This document shows, one piece after another, positions 61,369 to 64,000 of a DNA stretch of 64,000 nt. The notes below the pieces were generated by a model, which made no database searches, was not told where the DNA came from, and worked only from the letters and a program-made list of their open reading frames with translations. How positions within the stretch are numbered: the first letter of the stretch is position 1; each line of letters opens with the position of its first letter. The translations under genes were made by a program, and so were the position numbers. The DNA is from Phaseolus vulgaris (lineage: Eukaryota > Streptophyta > Magnoliopsida > Fabales > Fabaceae), in assembly GCF_000499845.2 (NCBI RefSeq), contig NC_023758.2, forward strand, positions 14,974,427 through 15,038,426, written 5' to 3'.

Positions 61369-62205
61369 AAAAGCAATTCTCGAAGAGAAAATATAAGCTC
61401 AGTGCACTAGGTAGTTTTTCAAGAAAGGGAGGTGGACCATTGTGGATCACTTAAGAACCAAGCCTTTCCTAGCCAGATACTATACCAATACACTTCACAA
61501 ATGTCTCTCTAAGCAAATTATTATAAACACAAACAAGATGTAAACACTAATAAAGCAAGAAATTGAAAGAAATAAAGCAATTAAACTTCTAAGACTAGAA
61601 AGCTTAAACTAGGCGTTTCCTAGGTGAAGCTTTTTGGCACCTTTGGACCTTGAAGACACACTTACCAAACTAAATGTAATATTAATCCACTTGGAGAAAC
61701 TGAGAAAGAGATTAAACAAGGTTTTTACCTTAGAAAGAGGAGACAAGGAGAGCTTGCAAATTCAGTAGTGTCGGTCAAGGTTACAAGGAAAAAGAGTGGG
61801 AAATTTAAAAACCAAACTACTCAAACTTGGTGCCTAAAGAAATTCACAAGGTAGTTTAAACATGATGAGAGGTTGTGTTAAAAGAAATTCCCAAAGAGAA
61901 AAGATAAGCTCAGTGCACTAGGTAGTTTTCTAGAAAAGGGAGGTGGACCACTATGGACCACTTAAGTACCAAGCCTTTCCTAGCTAGATACTACCCCAAT
62001 ACACTTCACAAATTTCTCTCTAAGCAAATTATTAGAAACACAAACAAGATGCAAACACTAATAAAGCAAGAAATTGAAAGAAATAAAGCAATTAAACTTC
62101 TAAGACTAGAAAGCTTAAACTAGGTGTTTCCTAGGTGAAGCTTTTTGGCACCTTTGGACCTTGAAGACATACTCTCTGAACTAAACGTAATATTAATCCA
62201 CTAAA
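61369..62205. repeat. Tandem duplication of about 511 bp (1.6 copies, plus a partial copy left of G)
   Basis: Unit 1 starts at 61369 (AAAAGCAATTCTC) and unit 2 at 61880 (AAAAGAAATTCCC); the shared 325 bp includes CTCAGTGCACTAGGTAGTTTT and TTTGGCACCTTTGGACCTTG. A further part of the unit (GAGAAAGAG..GTGTTAAAAG) sits at 56140-56265, left of element G. G therefore landed at a unit junction of a pre-existing array. The left copy lacks about 75 bp present in unit 1. Confidence 0.88.
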
Positions 62206-63594
62206 GTTAAGAGTTTAAAGCAAATACAACTCAAAGAAATACAATGAAAAGATATTTTTTTTATACAACTTTTCATCTAAAATTATGCTTTCCAAGTGTT
62301 TGTTTTTTGTAAAATTTGATGCCTCTTCCTTTGCCTTGATCTCATTAGGGTATTGAACCTTCAATATTAAAGTGCTCTACCTTATTTAGTGACTATTTTT
62401 TCACCCAAACACAACTCCACAACACCAAAGATTTTCCAACACTCCAAGTAGAGGTCAACCAAGATTAAAAAGGCAACAAAAGTTTAATTTGAAATTAAAC
62501 TACTTCAAATGGAATTGATATCGACAAACACCAAATGAGTAAGAATAAAATGACAAACTAAAATTAAGGTTTTGAATTAAAAGTTGGCACACAAATATTG
62601 AACCTAAGATTGGAACTAGAGTAGATTAACAAAACCAAAATTACTAAAGAATAAAGGTCAAAATACTAATGCAATTGCATGATTTATTATTTAAGATGTA
62701 TTTGGTTTCTACTTCTTAAATTTTTATCTCTGAAAATATTAGCAGTTAATTGAACAATGGAACTGTAATTTCATCAAAACACCACAAAAATTGTTTTTAA
62801 TAAATCTGGCAATTTTCTTGGTCAGTTCATTGTGTTGGGTGAAATTCATCTGACTACCTTTGTATTTGTTTTTTCATATTTTTTCTATTTTAAATTTTGA
62901 TATACTTTTTTTCTGTGGTTTGATAACACATCAAGGTACTTAAATCCATAGTTTAAAATATTTTTGATAACGGATAAATGTATGACAAATAATTTCAACC
63001 AACACTGAATTTCTGGAAATTTGCAGAATATGAAACCTAAACGAATGCAATGAAATTGGCACAAAACTCAAGACACAATAGAAATTCTAACTCTATGAAA
63101 TTTTTACTGAACTAATTAATAAGTATAAACCTCAATTAAATAAAATAAAAGCAAATCAAAGGCACAACATATTGCATTTTCTTTAAAAAAATCATTAGAC
63201 TCTTGTGAAAATCAACAAAACAAGCAATTAAAATTGAATGAAAGTACTACGTAGAATTGATGACATATATGGATTAACATGACTTGACATGACTTGAATG
63301 TGATTCAAAAAATAAAATGACTCAAACACAAAGAATTTAACCAAACAATTTAAAAGTGACTTTAGCAAAATTGAAAAAAGCTACATAATTTTACCCAAAT
63401 TGAATTCCTAAATTTAAAATGTGGATGGTTCAAGAAGAGTGAATGGATTTGAACCAAACAAAGCATTTAAAACACAAATCAATTGGTGAATTAACTTCAA
63501 GACATGAAAGAAACATGTTGAACTACATAAATATGAATCAAACAACACAAAATAAAAGAAAATGTGAAGAGAACTTAACTTGAACCATAGCCTT
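62206..63594 (-). other. Leader-like AT-rich region of element I
   Basis: It is non-coding and A-rich, resembling the region between primer-binding site and gag in element B. No open frame of interest was seen. Confidence 0.45.
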
Positions 63595-63607
63595 GCTCAT
63601 GATACCA
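63595..63607 (-). other. Primer-binding site of element I
   Basis: On the minus strand TGGTATCATGAGC lies 2 nt after the LTR end GTTATCA. It is close to TGGTATCAGAGC (initiator Met tRNA). Confidence 0.7.
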
Positions 63608-63609
63608 AA

Positions 63610-64000
63610 TGATAACTTGAAACGTCCATGGATTGGCTTGGTTCTTGGATTGATGGAGTGATAGGCAGAAGTAATGGAGAATGAAGGTCAAGGAGAAGTT
63701 GCAAAGAGATTTAAGCTCCAAGGAATGACGTGAGGAGTGTGGAGAGTGGTAGGTTAGGCCCAATCACTTAGGGGGTCTTGAAGATTGCAAGAACCTCATA
63801 CATGGAAGGATTGTTCTAGCTAAAAGGTGATCAACCACTCAGAAACCTTGAAATAACCAAAAAACTAAAACTTGTGTGGAAAACTCTCGAACCATGGATA
63901 AGTATACCCCTTGGCAAGGGTTTCTATGAGTTTAAGTTTGCCTCTTTAGATGACATGAGGATGACTCTAGCGGTTGGTTTATGGCCTGACTTCTTCAGGC
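63610..64000 (-). repeat. 5' LTR of element I, cut by the window end
   Basis: It starts TGATAACTTGAAACG on the plus strand. The first 165 bp match 55984-56152; the rest has no partner in the window. Confidence 0.55.

Larger units (their letters stand above)
55984..64000 (-). mobile_element. Retroelement I (minus), interrupted by element G, running off the window
   Basis: A 165-bp stretch from 55984 (TGATGGAGTGATTGG...GTGTGGAGAGTG..AGGTTAGGCC) recurs at 63610-63775. A primer-binding site lies just below the second copy (63595-63607), so the upper copy is a 5' LTR continuing past the window and the lower a 3' LTR. The lower copy diverges after about 56152. Between them lies non-coding leader-like sequence with a tandem duplication, and no gag or pol except in the inserted element G. 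Its limits are therefore provisional. Confidence 0.55.

Overview
The window looks like nuclear DNA of a flowering plant, most likely a eudicot and probably a legume of the Phaseolus/Vigna/soybean kind. It is AT-rich, has two multi-exon genes with GT-AG introns and clear plant orthology, and is full of nested plant transposons. The legume placement is an inference from the style of the repeats and was not tested. No tRNA, rRNA, CRISPR or bacterial-type feature was seen.

Layout. 1-5.6 kb is a transposon nest: the 3' end of a CACTA (En/Spm) element sits inside an LTR of a minus-strand Ty3/gypsy element, that element's gag carries a solo LTR, and two Mutator-like MITEs follow. 7.05-11.13 kb is a second, non-autonomous CACTA element. 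11.1-15.5 kb holds a gypsy pol tail with its 3' LTR, an old Tat-type reverse transcriptase relic and a third MITE. 15.5-27.9 kb is AT-rich intergenic DNA with microsatellites. 27.9-29.4 kb has two solo LTRs side by side, and 31.8-33.0 kb is a 5'-truncated LINE with a perfect 12-bp target duplication. 35.5-40.4 kb is a complete 12-exon FOUR LIPS/MYB88-type R2R3-MYB gene (+). 42.6-45.7 kb is a complete 7-exon UDP-galactose/UDP-glucose transporter 3 gene (-), convergent with the MYB gene and carrying ER-stress-type sites upstream. 47.0-54.0 kb is a Tat-type element holding a younger gag-only gypsy element. 54.2-55.1 kb is a GC-rich LTR-like block. 56.0-64.0 kb is a minus-strand element invaded by a 5.1-kb plus-strand Tat element.

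How it fits together. The two host genes have no evident functional link: one is a nuclear cell-cycle/stomatal regulator and the other an ER nucleotide-sugar transporter. The rest of the window records successive insertions. Boundaries were set from TG...CA or CACTA termini, primer-binding sites, polypurine tracts and target duplications: GAGGG, AATAT, AAAAG, ACAAC, AGTGT, GTGAT/GTGGT, TTATTTTAA and ATATTATATTCT. Several elements have lost RT and integrase but keep gag plus a pol tail, or an antisense ORF, so they look like non-autonomous families. The most interesting non-transposon signal is a perfect CCAAT-N9-CCACG element plus an XBP1-type site upstream of the transporter gene.
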